Source: Methanobacteriaceae archaeon
Lineage (GTDB): Archaea > Methanobacteriota > Methanobacteria > Methanobacteriales > Methanobacteriaceae
Reading direction: 5' to 3'
Assembly (NCBI GenBank): GCA_027318585.1
Contig: DAHVOW010000007.1
Span: forward strand, 1-64,000
DNA length: 64,000 nucleotides
Shown here piece after piece: positions 9,498 through 18,114 of this stretch (the stretch's first letter is position 1; every line of letters begins with the position of its first letter). Below the pieces are notes generated by a model. That model had not been told where the DNA came from. It saw only the letters and a list, made by a program, of their open reading frames with translations, and did not search any database. The position numbers and the translations under genes were made by a program.

Positions 9498-10694
9498 CTA
9501 ACCTTTCTCATTACTAAAAAGACACTCCACAGCTTCTAAAGTAATATTATCGTCTTCTTCAGCAGCAATTTTTATATTCTTAATGATATCGGAAAATATG
9601 CGGTCCACTAGGATCTTGCTCAGATCGTCCACCACCTTCTCTTGACCGTTAATATCTCCCATCATCTTCAAAGCCTTCTGTGTTTCTTTAATCCTTATTT
9701 TTTCCGCATCATTACGGATACTGGAGATTAATGGTTCCACTTCCAGATGTTTAAGCGATCTTTTTAAAAGACGTAATTCCTTCCCGATAAGAACTTCAGC
9801 TGCTTTGGCTTCATTTTCCCTCATTTCACGGTTCTTACGGGCTATTCCTCTCAGATCATCAATATTATAAAGTCGAACCCCCAGTTCCGCCACCCGGGCA
9901 TCAATATCCCGAGGATTGGCAATGTCCACCATCACCATCTTCTTCAGAGTTTCGGCGGGAACAGCTTCCATCACCTTCTCGTAAGTTATGATGGGGTGAG
10001 GTGCTCCAGTGGCACTGATTACCACATCAGCATCGTATAAAGCTTCTGATAGGTGGTCAAAATGGATTGCTGATCCTCCCAGTTCCTTTGCCAGGCATAA
10101 AGCCCGATCATGGGTGCGATTAGCCACCACTATAGCTTTAAGTCTTTTGGCTACCAGGGCCTTGGCTACCAGGGTGCCCATTTGCCCGGCCCCAATGACC
10201 AGTACTTTTTTGCATTTAAGATCACCATGCACATGCTCGGCCAGTCTTACCGCAGCCGATCCTATGGAAACCGCCCCTTCGTTGATGTGTGTCTTTTGAC
10301 GGACGATCTGGCCCACATGGATGGCTTTGGTAAACACATTATTAAGTATGGGGCCGCAAGTGCCTTCTTTAATAGCCTGTTTTTGTGAGTCCTTCAGTTG
10401 ACCCAGGATCTGGTCCTCACCGATAATCATGGATTCCAGTCCAGATGCCAACCTTAAAACATGTTCTAAAGCTTCATCATCCTTTTCGACTACCAATCCA
10501 TCCCATTGGTAATCTAAACCACATTTATCCATTACCATGTACATTTCTTGACGGTTACAGGTTTTAATCTGGAGATATTCTTTTATGGTTTGGGTTTGAT
10601 TAATGTCCTCGAAGATTTTATCAATTAACCGACTCAACTGTTCCATTTGGCTGATTTCAGCTGATTTATGATCGATTCTGATATTAAGAATCAC
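9498..10694 (-). CDS. hemA: Glutamyl-tRNA reductase
   Basis: First committed enzyme of tetrapyrrole synthesis (heme, siroheme, F430, cobamides): it reduces Glu-tRNA(Glu) to glutamate-1-semialdehyde. The catalytic Cys is in IKTCNRQEMY (about 46), the NADPH site is VLVIGAGQMGTLVAKAL (about 178), and the C-terminus is a helical dimerisation domain. Length 398 is normal. It overlaps the preceding gene by 4 nt, so the two are translationally coupled. Confidence 0.97.
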   Translation of the reverse strand: MILNIRIDHKSAEISQMEQLSRLIDKIFEDINQTQTIKEYLQIKTCNRQEMYMVMDKCGLDYQWDGLVVEKDDEALEHVLRLASGLESMIIGEDQILGQLKDSQKQAIKEGTCGPILNNVFTKAIHVGQIVRQKTHINEGAVSIGSAAVRLAEHVHGDLKCKKVLVIGAGQMGTLVAKALVAKRLKAIVVANRTHDRALCLAKELGGSAIHFDHLSEALYDADVVISATGAPHPIITYEKVMEAVPAETLKKMVMVDIANPRDIDARVAELGVRLYNIDDLRGIARKNREMRENEAKAAEVLIGKELRLLKRSLKHLEVEPLISSIRNDAEKIRIKETQKALKMMGDINGQEKVVDDLSKILVDRIFSDIIKNIKIAAEEDDNITLEAVECLFSNEKG

Positions 10695-11347
10695 AATATC
10701 TCCTCATTAGACCGGGTCTTTTTAGCCTTTAAATCTACTCCCAGTATATTGGCTGCTCTTTCTTGAGCCGCTAATAAATCTCCGGCTTCCAGTAGATTTT
10801 TAATGATTTCATCATTTAATATTTGATATAAGACTTCTCGCCGCGTTTTCTGATTATCAAGCTGACCTTTAAGAATTTCCCGGGTGAAGTGCTGTAATTC
10901 CAGTTGCAGCACATCCTCCTGTTTTATTACCTTTTGTATCTTTTTTCTTAATTGGCGAGCCATGAGGGGACTTTTACCCTGGGTAAAAATGCATATTTGC
11001 ACATCTCCTATGAAAAAAGATGATGGAACAATGATGTTTCCACGTTCTGGTTTATCGGCCCGGTTTAAAAGTTTTTCTGAAGCCATTTCCCCAATTTTCT
11101 GGTTAAGGTTTTCATCACCACTGGCCACCACCACTAGATCGGCCCAGTTAACCAGTTTTTCCAGTTTTTCCAGGGGTTTTTCTAGGGCCCCGCTGGCTTT
11201 CAGATGTTTAGAAACTGTTCCTGCAGTTATTATCACCTGTGCTCCAGCTTCCAGGAATCTTAGAGCTCTCCTTTCCCCTACCTCTCCTGACCCGACCACC
11301 AACACGTGCCGGTCCTTCATGTCCAGGATTAAGGGAGTCCATCCCAT
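10691..11347 (-). CDS. Precorrin-2 dehydrogenase (siroheme synthase N-terminal type)
   Basis: NAD-dependent oxidation of precorrin-2 to sirohydrochlorin, the branch point for siroheme and the nickel tetrapyrrole F430. The Rossmann motif VLVVGSGEVGERRALRFLEAG is close to the N-terminus, followed by a second domain with SPLMARQLRKKIQKVI, typical of the CysG N-terminal/Met8p family. The 218 residues lack a chelatase domain. The gene sits between a methanogenesis-marker gene and hemA. Confidence 0.9.
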   Translation of the reverse strand: MGWTPLILDMKDRHVLVVGSGEVGERRALRFLEAGAQVIITAGTVSKHLKASGALEKPLEKLEKLVNWADLVVVASGDENLNQKIGEMASEKLLNRADKPERGNIIVPSSFFIGDVQICIFTQGKSPLMARQLRKKIQKVIKQEDVLQLELQHFTREILKGQLDNQKTRREVLYQILNDEIIKNLLEAGDLLAAQERAANILGVDLKAKKTRSNEEIL

Positions 11348-11348
11348 T

Positions 11349-11825
11349 CTATTGCTCCAAATTCTTCATTCGGAGAAGTTTCATGGCCATTTTAAGGTCG
11401 TTTCCGCACTCCTGTAAAGTCTGAAGAGCTTCTTCTTCAGGAACATTAAAAGCTTCCGATAGTCCTTTAACCTTTTCTTCTACACTGGATTCAGTTTTTC
11501 CCACTAATTCTTCAGATAACTCTTTTTTTAACTCTAAATATTCTTCAGTGGCCATATCGATCCTGCGCATGACCATATCTCGGAGTGGGCAGGGTTTGGA
11601 AGGTTTACAACACCACACCAGAGAACCAAAACAGGTTCCTTCTCCGTGTCCTAACCGTGTTCTTTTTCCAAAATCCTCTTTGATCTCCACGTATTCCTGT
11701 GGAGTTATCTTTGCATCTTCAAGGGCGTATAAGATGGGACAGGGTTTAACTGGAGGGCAACAAAATGTTAATGCTCTTTTATCCCCCCCTCTACATACAT
11801 GTGATGGCGAATCATCCCAGACCAT
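11349..11825 (-). CDS. Methanogenesis marker 9-like Cys-rich domain protein
   Basis: A 158-residue protein. The N-terminal half has two related Cys motifs: HVCRGGDKRALTFCCPPVKPCP and GTCFGSLVWCCKPSKPCP. I associate this with the methanogenesis marker 9 domain, found across methanogens with no established function. The C-terminal part is helical and charged and ends with a UBA-like segment (about 118-158). It starts 1 nt after atwA ends and runs into the precorrin-2 dehydrogenase gene, which hints at a role near F430 or methyl-coenzyme M reductase. Confidence 0.75.
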   Translation of the reverse strand: MVWDDSPSHVCRGGDKRALTFCCPPVKPCPILYALEDAKITPQEYVEIKEDFGKRTRLGHGEGTCFGSLVWCCKPSKPCPLRDMVMRRIDMATEEYLELKKELSEELVGKTESSVEEKVKGLSEAFNVPEEEALQTLQECGNDLKMAMKLLRMKNLEQ

Positions 11826-11826
11826 C

Positions 11827-13422
11827 CTAATCCTCCTTTAACATCTTCTCTTTCTCGGTGGGGTTGAGATCTTCCACAATATCTGCCGGCCGTCCTTCTT
11901 TGAGGATCTTTCCACCCCTCATTAGAGCGGCTCGATCACAGACGTGCAGCACGAAATCCATATCATGGGAAATAATCAGGAAAGTCTGATTAAGTTCTTC
12001 CCGGGCTTTGTGAATGGAATCTGTTACTTGCACTCTAGTCATGGGATCCATAGTGCCGGTTGGTTCGTCTAAAATTACAACGTTCGGTTCTTTAATCAGT
12101 ACCTGCGCAATAGCGACCCGGTGACGTTCTCCTCCGCTTAACTCATCAGGATATTTCTTTAAAATGGTGCTAGCATAGTTTTCATCAAACCCAACTGCAT
12201 TCAACACGTATTCAGCCTTCATTTTAGCAAATTCTGCGGGTAAATCCAGGCTAATTGCTTCCGTAAGGTTACCTAATACGTTTCGATGAGGGTAGAGGCT
12301 GTATTCCTGGTGAAGTATTCCCAGGTAAGGTTTTACTCTCCCACGACCAAAAGGGCCCTTTTCGGTCATGTCTATCCACTGGTCCCCCAGCCGGATTTCG
12401 ATCATTCCGCTGCTAGGATCGGTTAAACCGTACAATATGCGCGATAAAGTGGTCTTTCCACCCCCACTTAAACCTACCACGCCAAATATTTCACCTTCAT
12501 CCACGGTGAGGCTTACTCCATCCACAGCTTTTATAACTCCTCTTTCTATGGAATAGTAGTGTTTTTTAACGTCTTCCATCTGGACTATGGGTCCGCCAGC
12601 CTTGAATTCCTCGGTTTTTTCGGGTAATGGCACCTGGTCCATAAATTTTTGCACTACAGTTTCAGGGTCACCTTCTTCTACTATTTCACCCTTTTCCAAC
12701 CATATAACCTGGTTGGAAAGCTTTTTCATTACTTCTGGCCAGTGAGAGGTAATGATCATGGTGGTCCCCTGATCTACTACTCCCTCTATCAGGGCATCGT
12801 GAATGGCCTCGGCAGTTTTAGGATCTAGGGTACCGGTAGGTTCGTCTGCTAAAAAAATCATGGGTTCTTTGGCTATCTGCCGAGCCAGAACTACCCGTTG
12901 TTTTTCTCCGCCACTAAGGTCCCGGGCTATGTGGGTGATCCGATGGGTCATCTGGGCCATGTCTAAAATTTCTATGGCCATATAAGTACTTTCTTCATCT
13001 TCGTGACCCTCAATTGATTTTAAGACGTTATCAATTACAGTATCGTCCTCGTAAAGTGCGAATGTCCTCTGCAACATTATTGAAATCCTTCTTTTTATGG
13101 CAGCGAACATCAAACGGTCACAATTCCAGAAATCAACGGTTTGAACCTGGAAATCGCAGCCGCATCCACATTCTTTACCATCATAAGAAGGTGCTTCCAC
13201 TCTGAAACAACTGGAACAGACCGCTACGGTGTATTTTATGCTTCCTTCGTCGGGGCGATAATCCTTCATCCCTCTTAACATGTTGATAAGAACGGATTTG
13301 CCTGAACCACTCCTTCCCAGAATGCCCAGTACTTTTCCTTCATCTATTTTAATATTTAAGTTTTTTAGGACCGTCGTTCCATCAAAAGACTTGGTGACAT
13401 TTTCTAGTTCTATAAAAGACAT
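11827..13422 (-). CDS. atwA: Methyl-coenzyme M reductase activation component A2
   Basis: Twin-cassette ABC-type ATPase that helps reduce the Ni of F430 and so activates methyl-coenzyme M reductase. Cassette 1 has GRSGSGKSVLIN (about 35), a Cys-rich insert (CSSC...CGCGC, about 70-90), LSGGEKQRVVLARQ and DEPTGTLDP. Cassette 2 has GLSGGGKTTLSRIL (about 318), LSGGERHRVAIAQ and DEPTGTMDP. There are no membrane segments, so it is soluble rather than a transporter. 531 residues is the family length. It begins the atwA-marker-sirC-hemA minus-strand run. Confidence 0.95.
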   Translation of the reverse strand: MSFIELENVTKSFDGTTVLKNLNIKIDEGKVLGILGRSGSGKSVLINMLRGMKDYRPDEGSIKYTVAVCSSCFRVEAPSYDGKECGCGCDFQVQTVDFWNCDRLMFAAIKRRISIMLQRTFALYEDDTVIDNVLKSIEGHEDEESTYMAIEILDMAQMTHRITHIARDLSGGEKQRVVLARQIAKEPMIFLADEPTGTLDPKTAEAIHDALIEGVVDQGTTMIITSHWPEVMKKLSNQVIWLEKGEIVEEGDPETVVQKFMDQVPLPEKTEEFKAGGPIVQMEDVKKHYYSIERGVIKAVDGVSLTVDEGEIFGVVGLSGGGKTTLSRILYGLTDPSSGMIEIRLGDQWIDMTEKGPFGRGRVKPYLGILHQEYSLYPHRNVLGNLTEAISLDLPAEFAKMKAEYVLNAVGFDENYASTILKKYPDELSGGERHRVAIAQVLIKEPNVVILDEPTGTMDPMTRVQVTDSIHKAREELNQTFLIISHDMDFVLHVCDRAALMRGGKILKEGRPADIVEDLNPTEKEKMLKED

Positions 13423-13473
13423 GCAACCACCTTGATGATTTATAATGAATATATATTCTAATCAGTTTGTGAT

Positions 13474-13486
13474 TATATAAATAATA
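13474..13486 (-). promoter_or_regulatory. TATA box of the atwA-hemA operon
   Basis: On the minus strand the sequence reads TTTATATAATC about 50-60 nt upstream of the atwA ATG, in the gap following the Dus-like gene. Confidence 0.45.
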
Positions 13487-13519
13487 TTTACTAATCTTTT
13501 CTATTAAAAACTTTGACGA

Positions 13520-14248
13520 TTATATCCGTGAAAGATCAAAGTCCAAACTCCCTCCTATGGCTGCCCTGGCTAAGGATATACCATCAGCTCCAGCATTTAA
13601 CATTTTACGAGCGGATTCAACGTCTTTAATTGAATTGTTTCCTATTAGGAAAATGGAACTGTTCTCTTTAATAGAGCGAATCACATCCAAGTCTGCTCTA
13701 AGAAAGCCCGGAAGCATGGCATCAACATGAAGATAGTTGGCTCCTGATCGTTCCACGGCCTTTGCTATTTTTACTTCGTCAATTCCTGCCACATTGGCCC
13801 TGATCTTAACTGAGACCCTGGATTTGGCCTTTTCGACAATTTCCTCTACAAACTCTTCTAACCTGATAGAATCTTTGAGCATAGCCTGACCGCATCCCAA
13901 TCTGGTTATCTCTTTTTGACGGCAATGGGCGTTTACTTCCACCACGTCAACTTCCCTTATCTTTGAAACCCTAATAATGGGTCCCGGTGTAATTGATCGG
14001 AGGTTTACAGAAATAGAGCCTTTAAAGTTCTCTCTTACTATCTGGGCCTGGTCTTCCAAGTAAGGTACTAGTGATTCCTCTTCCACCACAAATTCGGGCC
14101 GACCCCGGGATAAAATTTCATGGCCGGCCTGGATGGTGGGATGGTCAGCATTGTATCCCCCCAGGGTCACCATATCAAATCCTTCCCCAGCGAGGTCCCG
14201 GCAAAAGGCGCCATCGGTAATGCCCGCCATGGGCGCTAGTACTTCAAT
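13520..14248 (-). CDS. Dihydrouridine synthase-like TIM-barrel protein (probable ATT start)
   Basis: An FMN-type TIM barrel related to tRNA-dihydrouridine synthases. The family's APMAGITDGAFCR motif is at the N-terminus, followed by VEVNAHCRQKEITRLGCGQ, VKIRANVAG and a phosphate-binding end IGNNSIKDVESA...GADGISLARAA. At about 242 residues it is shorter than true Dus enzymes, and a methanogen-specific role is possible. The first ATG (14230) falls inside the APMAGIT motif. The frame is open upstream with no ATG/GTG/TTG, and GAGGTG at 14254-14259 is correctly spaced for ATT at 14246-14248. Confidence 0.75.
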   Translation of the reverse strand: MEVLAPMAGITDGAFCRDLAGEGFDMVTLGGYNADHPTIQAGHEILSRGRPEFVVEEESLVPYLEDQAQIVRENFKGSISVNLRSITPGPIIRVSKIREVDVVEVNAHCRQKEITRLGCGQAMLKDSIRLEEFVEEIVEKAKSRVSVKIRANVAGIDEVKIAKAVERSGANYLHVDAMLPGFLRADLDVIRSIKENSSIFLIGNNSIKDVESARKMLNAGADGISLARAAIGGSLDFDLSRI

Positions 14249-14308
14249 ATATGCACCTCGAATGTGATTTAGTAGAAAAAATTAAAGATAAGTTCAGTGA
14301 TTATTTTA

Positions 14309-15064
14309 TTATTCCTTTATCACATGGACCAGTTTGTAGGTAAAACCGCCCCTTATCTCTTCTAAAGCAAGATCTGCTAGGTTTGCTGCTTTTTCAGCAC
14401 TGGGAGCTTTTCCCACCCCTGCTTTGAGGGCGATGTTAATTTCATCCTCAATTTCTTCGATGATCTTCAATATACCTTCCGGATCAAGACCGTTGCAGGG
14501 TGACATGAAGTTGTCCCCACCAATGAAAAATAGAAGAGAACCTTTTTCGATTAGTTTTTTCATTAAAAAGTGTTGAACGCGATTAACAATAAAAGACGTG
14601 TCATAGGCAGGAATAATATCAGTAAGAGAATCCGTTATGCCGTTGATATCTATATGGGCAATTTGAACGAAACTTTCGTCATGATTAACCATTCCGTCTA
14701 TGGCCAGTATCTCCTTACGTTCCTCGTTTTGGGCTCCTCCGTACTTTTGTAAGGCTGCACTAGCTTTTCTCTGGGCTTCGTAAGGGGTTTCAGATGTCCC
14801 AACTCCCATGCTCACTGTGATGGGGTAGCGGTTGCCAATAGATTTCTGTATCCGGAGGTGATCCTCAGCACCTACACCATTGGTGACTGCCAGCATGTTA
14901 TCAAAGCGGGTGAAGAAAACCAGGCCGCCTTTAGCAGCGAATTGGCGTTGAAGGTCTGCATAAAGTTCTGATTGTAGGATTTGAAGATCTGCTTCGGCCC
15001 TGGGACTAGGAGTGACAGTCCAGGGTCCATAATTGTCAATTTGAATCAAAGTCATTTGTATCAT
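14309..15064 (-). CDS. arfA: GTP cyclohydrolase III
   Basis: Converts GTP to FAPy-ribose phosphate, the archaeal first step to riboflavin and the deazaflavin of F420. The 251 residues form two cyclase-like halves: FFTRFDNMLAVTNG with SMGVGTSETPYEAQRKAS, then IAHIDINGITDS and LLFFIGGDNFMSPCNG with GVGKAPSAEKAANLA. The acidic residues in these motifs bind metal in the family. The ATG at 15064 has GGTGA 6 nt upstream. cofD ends 6 nt before it. Confidence 0.93.
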   Translation of the reverse strand: MIQMTLIQIDNYGPWTVTPSPRAEADLQILQSELYADLQRQFAAKGGLVFFTRFDNMLAVTNGVGAEDHLRIQKSIGNRYPITVSMGVGTSETPYEAQRKASAALQKYGGAQNEERKEILAIDGMVNHDESFVQIAHIDINGITDSLTDIIPAYDTSFIVNRVQHFLMKKLIEKGSLLFFIGGDNFMSPCNGLDPEGILKIIEEIEDEINIALKAGVGKAPSAEKAANLADLALEEIRGGFTYKLVHVIKE

Positions 15065-15070
15065 AAAATT

Positions 15071-15967
15071 TCACCCAAAAATAATCCTCGCTAACTTCAC
15101 CTTGTCTAGTAGGTTATTCATCTTGGTCTGAGTTACCACTACCTCAGTTATTAGTTTTTCTATTTTATCTTTATAATGGGCATCGATGTCATCTATTATA
15201 AATTTATCTAGGAAGTCCTGATAAATTTTGGCGACCCCCAGGCAGGACACTTCATATCCCATTGCTCCCATGAACTTTGCTGCTGGGCCACTGACTGGCT
15301 GATCACCAATAATAGGGGATACAGCAACAACATAAGCATTTTTAAGAGCCTTTATGACACCATTGCCAGATATGATGGGGCCAATAGATGTTATGGGGTT
15401 TGATGGTCCGATTAAAACCATTTCTGAATTTTCAATGGCCTCTAAAACACCTGGGGCGGGTTCAGCACTTTCATAATGCAGGCCCACCACCTGGGGGGCT
15501 CCTTTCTCCTCCACAAGGAACTGGTGAAAATCCATATCTCCCAGGGTGGTCTGGATGGTTATTTCAGAATTCTGGTTACTCATGGGTAAAATTTCGGATC
15601 TAATTCCCAATCGTTCCTTTTGGATGTTAACCGCCTTAGAAAGAGGATATTTATTCATTAATAGCGTTTTTTGGATTTTTATGCCACGGTCTTTGTCACC
15701 GATTCTCAGGACTTCCGGACATCCAATTCCATTTAAAGTATCATGGGTGATGAAGGTGTCGCCTTCAATTCCATACCAGGTGGTTTGGTTAATCATCCCG
15801 GACAAGGTGTACATTACCGTATCCAAGTCGGCCGCCACATAAATTCCCGAGAAATAATCATTTTCCAGGGTGTTCACTATTACGGTGATGTTCTCTGGAT
15901 CAGTGATTTCCATGATTCCCTGGAGTAGTTTAGGAGTTCCGGTGCCGCCGGAAAAAACAGTTATCAT
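15071..15967 (-). CDS. cofD: 2-phospho-L-lactate transferase
   Basis: Builds F420-0 (or its dehydro form) by transferring the phospholactyl group to Fo. It opens with the family motif VFSGGTGTPKLLQGI; ENDYFSGIYVAADLDTVMYTLSG and IGPSNPITSIGPI (about 190) are other conserved blocks. 298 residues is the normal length. It is grouped with cofE, arfA and a 50-residue ORF in one minus-strand cluster for F420 synthesis. Confidence 0.96.
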   Translation of the reverse strand: MITVFSGGTGTPKLLQGIMEITDPENITVIVNTLENDYFSGIYVAADLDTVMYTLSGMINQTTWYGIEGDTFITHDTLNGIGCPEVLRIGDKDRGIKIQKTLLMNKYPLSKAVNIQKERLGIRSEILPMSNQNSEITIQTTLGDMDFHQFLVEEKGAPQVVGLHYESAEPAPGVLEAIENSEMVLIGPSNPITSIGPIISGNGVIKALKNAYVVAVSPIIGDQPVSGPAAKFMGAMGYEVSCLGVAKIYQDFLDKFIIDDIDAHYKDKIEKLITEVVVTQTKMNNLLDKVKLARIIFG

Positions 15968-16039
15968 AATCCTCGGATAATGCTCTTCTTTATTAGAAAT
16001 TTTTATTAATTTTTGAATAATCTTTTTAAAATTAACAAA

Positions 16040-16192
16040 TTAATGGCGGTGGATATTGAGTTCACGTAAAATACGGTCCCTTTCTTCTCTTAACTTGGCT
16101 AGAAGCTCGGGGTCACATGAATCGTCCTTCTCCAGAAAGGCGATGGTGGTGGTTATAGCTTGTAGATTGGTTTCCATCTGGTTTACAGGCAT
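16040..16192 (-). CDS. 50-residue protein of unknown function
   Basis: A short ORF starting MPVNQMETNLQAI and ending LREERDRILRELNIHRH. It is strongly helical and charged, likely a coiled coil of about 25 residues. AGGAAG is 7 nt before its ATG, and it fills the gap between cofE and cofD on the same strand, so it is probably translated. I do not recognise the family. Confidence 0.55.
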   Translation of the reverse strand: MPVNQMETNLQAITTTIAFLEKDDSCDPELLAKLREERDRILRELNIHRH

Positions 16193-16243
16193 TTTTACAC
16201 TTCCTTATTTATTCCCTGAATTGACTATTTTTCTAGGGACTGT

Positions 16244-17008
16244 CTATTTTCTAAATACATCATATTTCTTGGGCCTTATAAGGGACTTGGCTGTTGCTCT
16301 GTCATTTTGCAGAGAATCAAAGTAGTTGACGCCTCTTATTAGAACTACTGGTAGTCCTTCATGGGCCTGACCCATAACTATTGATGCTGCCGATGCAAGT
16401 TCATCGGCTACTGCTATGGTGGTGGTTTGAAGTTCCCGGTCATAGAGATCTTTTTCGCCACGGCGATCCCATAAGGGTTCCATTCCAGAAATTCCTATGG
16501 CCACGCCGATGGCACCTTCACGAAATGCTCTGCCCTGAGTGTCTGAAATCACCACTGCCACTTTCTTACCAGTAGAAGATTCAATCTTGGCCCGTATCCT
16601 GGTTGCACTATTATCAGGATTGGAAGGTATGGGTTTAGCGAACCCTAATTCTATATTGGACTCGTCAATTCCGGCATTGGCGCACACGAAGCCATGTTTG
16701 GTTTCAGAGATAATGAAATCAGGTCCGATTTTTATTATTTCATTAGATGCGTTGATTATGACTTCCACCAACTCAGGATCCTTTCCAGTTGCAAGGGCTA
16801 TTTCAAACGCCTTTTCACTAGGGCTGATGGAATTTAAATCAATGGTTTCTCCTTCTATCTTGGCCACAGCAGTTTCTGCTATTACCAACACGTCTCCATA
16901 TTCAATGGGTAAATCCATTTTTTCCAATGATTGGAGGATGATTTCGCCCAAGTCATCTCCTTCAGTCAGGAGAGGAATTCCTGGAAGACCTATTAGTCTG
17001 ATTTCCAT
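16244..17008 (-). CDS. cofE: Coenzyme F420-0:L-glutamate ligase
   Basis: GTP-dependent addition of gamma-linked glutamates to F420-0. Family blocks: GLPGIPLLTEGDDLGEII at the N-terminus, VLVIAETAVAKIEG (about 44), CANAGIDESN (about 127), VVISDTQGRAFREGAIGVAIG (about 155-177) and WDRRGEKDLYDREL. 254 residues is the archaeal length. The start ATG is 4 nt after the purO stop, so the pair may be translationally coupled. Confidence 0.96.
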   Translation of the reverse strand: MEIRLIGLPGIPLLTEGDDLGEIILQSLEKMDLPIEYGDVLVIAETAVAKIEGETIDLNSISPSEKAFEIALATGKDPELVEVIINASNEIIKIGPDFIISETKHGFVCANAGIDESNIELGFAKPIPSNPDNSATRIRAKIESSTGKKVAVVISDTQGRAFREGAIGVAIGISGMEPLWDRRGEKDLYDRELQTTTIAVADELASAASIVMGQAHEGLPVVLIRGVNYFDSLQNDRATAKSLIRPKKYDVFRK

Positions 17009-17012
17009 GTAA

Positions 17013-17615
17013 TCAGATGGAGCTTATTTCCCAATTTTCACTGCCAAAGGCCGCAGCTGAAGTCACAGGGTTGGTGAATTCAGAAAACTTACCCTGATCC
17101 ATAATGAAGGCCGCTGCATCAGAGGAGTTAACTGCTTCAAAATCCACTTTCTGGGGGTAAGTGTGCTCGTAGGTGGCTATGTAACTTGCTTCACCTGGGG
17201 AAACCTTATCCACAATCACTTTATCGGCAGTAACTATGCCAATATAGGATTCGCCATTCATGATGGATGCTCCGGCTATTCGTGGAGTTTGGAAATCATC
17301 CTTCTCGTAATCCATGGTTAACAGTGACAGGGCCAGGGCATCCCTGATGGTCATTCCACTGGCGATTTTTTCGGCGATGACATCGGTGTGGGAACCATTA
17401 GACACCACTGCCACGTCGTTCACGATTCTGATACAGTTGTATGCGATGTAGGGGCTTTTGTAGATGTCCTTTTCAAATCCTTCTTTGGGAACCACAGCCA
17501 CGCTTTCCGGAAATGATTTTGTCATCCGATTGGGAAAAGAACGGCTTGAAACTCTATAGGCAACGAAACTACCTTCCTCATTACTTCCAACAGCTAATAT
17601 TCTTCCTAGATACAA
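17013..17615 (-). CDS. purO: IMP cyclohydrolase, archaeal type
   Basis: Last step of purine synthesis, closing FAICAR to IMP. The 200-residue protein shows the PurO pattern MYLGRILAVGSNEEGSFVAYRV, SSRSFPNR, YIAYNCIRIV and NGSHTD. The start is TTG with GGGTGAT placed 5 nt upstream. It heads the cofE-cofD-arfA run, which links purine supply to the GTP-derived cofactor F420. Its promoter carries two copies of a GTCTTAGAC palindrome. Confidence 0.95.
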   Translation of the reverse strand: MYLGRILAVGSNEEGSFVAYRVSSRSFPNRMTKSFPESVAVVPKEGFEKDIYKSPYIAYNCIRIVNDVAVVSNGSHTDVIAEKIASGMTIRDALALSLLTMDYEKDDFQTPRIAGASIMNGESYIGIVTADKVIVDKVSPGEASYIATYEHTYPQKVDFEAVNSSDAAAFIMDQGKFSEFTNPVTSAAAFGSENWEISSI

Positions 17616-17651
17616 TTTATCACCCTCTGCATTGCTTTAGATAGGTATAGT

Positions 17652-17662
17652 TGTCTTAGACA
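17652..17662. promoter_or_regulatory. Palindrome, proximal copy, purO promoter
   Basis: TGTCTTAGACA is a near-perfect palindrome close to the expected transcription start of purO. A second copy of its core lies 36 bp away on the other side of the TATA box. Confidence 0.5.
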
Positions 17663-17663
17663 G

Positions 17664-17685
17664 GATATATATAGATATATTATAA
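17664..17685 (-). promoter_or_regulatory. TATA region of the purO operon
   Basis: An AT-only stretch with several overlapping TATATA elements lies between the two palindromes, about 50-70 nt upstream of the purO TTG. Confidence 0.5.
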
Positions 17686-17688
17686 GTG

Positions 17689-17697
17689 GTCTTAGAC
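17689..17697. promoter_or_regulatory. Palindrome, distal copy, purO promoter
   Basis: GTCTTAGAC repeats the core of the proximal palindrome. The two copies flank the TATA region like a pair of operators. Confidence 0.5.
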
Positions 17698-17715
17698 TGT
17701 GATCCCGATCCCATC

Positions 17716-18105
17716 TCATTGCTGGGTGCTCACCGCTTCTTCAGGGGACATTCCCTCGGGAGTAATTATGGTAATAAGGCCCTCTTTAGGCTTTATCGTT
17801 ATTTCGCCCTGATCTATTACATTGGTGTGCACTGCGATGGCACTGTTTCGTATGTAACTGGACATATCAACCCCATTCACGGTAACGGTGTTCAGACCAG
17901 ACATGGGTATCAGGTAGTACTCCGAAGTTCCGCTGGTATCAGAAACATCGGGCTTCCCCCCAGCAGAATCTGAAACGGCTTGGAAACTACTGGTAACCAT
18001 TAAAAATATTAGAATTGTAAAAATAACATCTATTAATGGAACTAAACTAATTCGGGCTTGCTTGGATCGCAGCTTGTTTTTATAGGCACGGGTATCAATG
18101 GCCAT
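17716..18105 (-). CDS. ExbD/TolR-type proton-channel partner
   Basis: Small membrane protein that works with an ExbB/MotA-type channel to convert ion flow to mechanical work. One N-terminal transmembrane segment (about 19-43) carries the conserved proton-path Asp (D26 in SLVPLIDVIF). The remaining periplasm-side domain ends with KPKEGLITIITPEG. 129 residues is close to the family. It starts 9 nt after the ExbB-like gene ends. The energised partner is unknown, since archaea of this group have no TonB. Confidence 0.88.
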   Translation of the reverse strand: MAIDTRAYKNKLRSKQARISLVPLIDVIFTILIFLMVTSSFQAVSDSAGGKPDVSDTSGTSEYYLIPMSGLNTVTVNGVDMSSYIRNSAIAVHTNVIDQGEITIKPKEGLITIITPEGMSPEEAVSTQQ

Positions 18106-18114
18106 GAAAATTCC

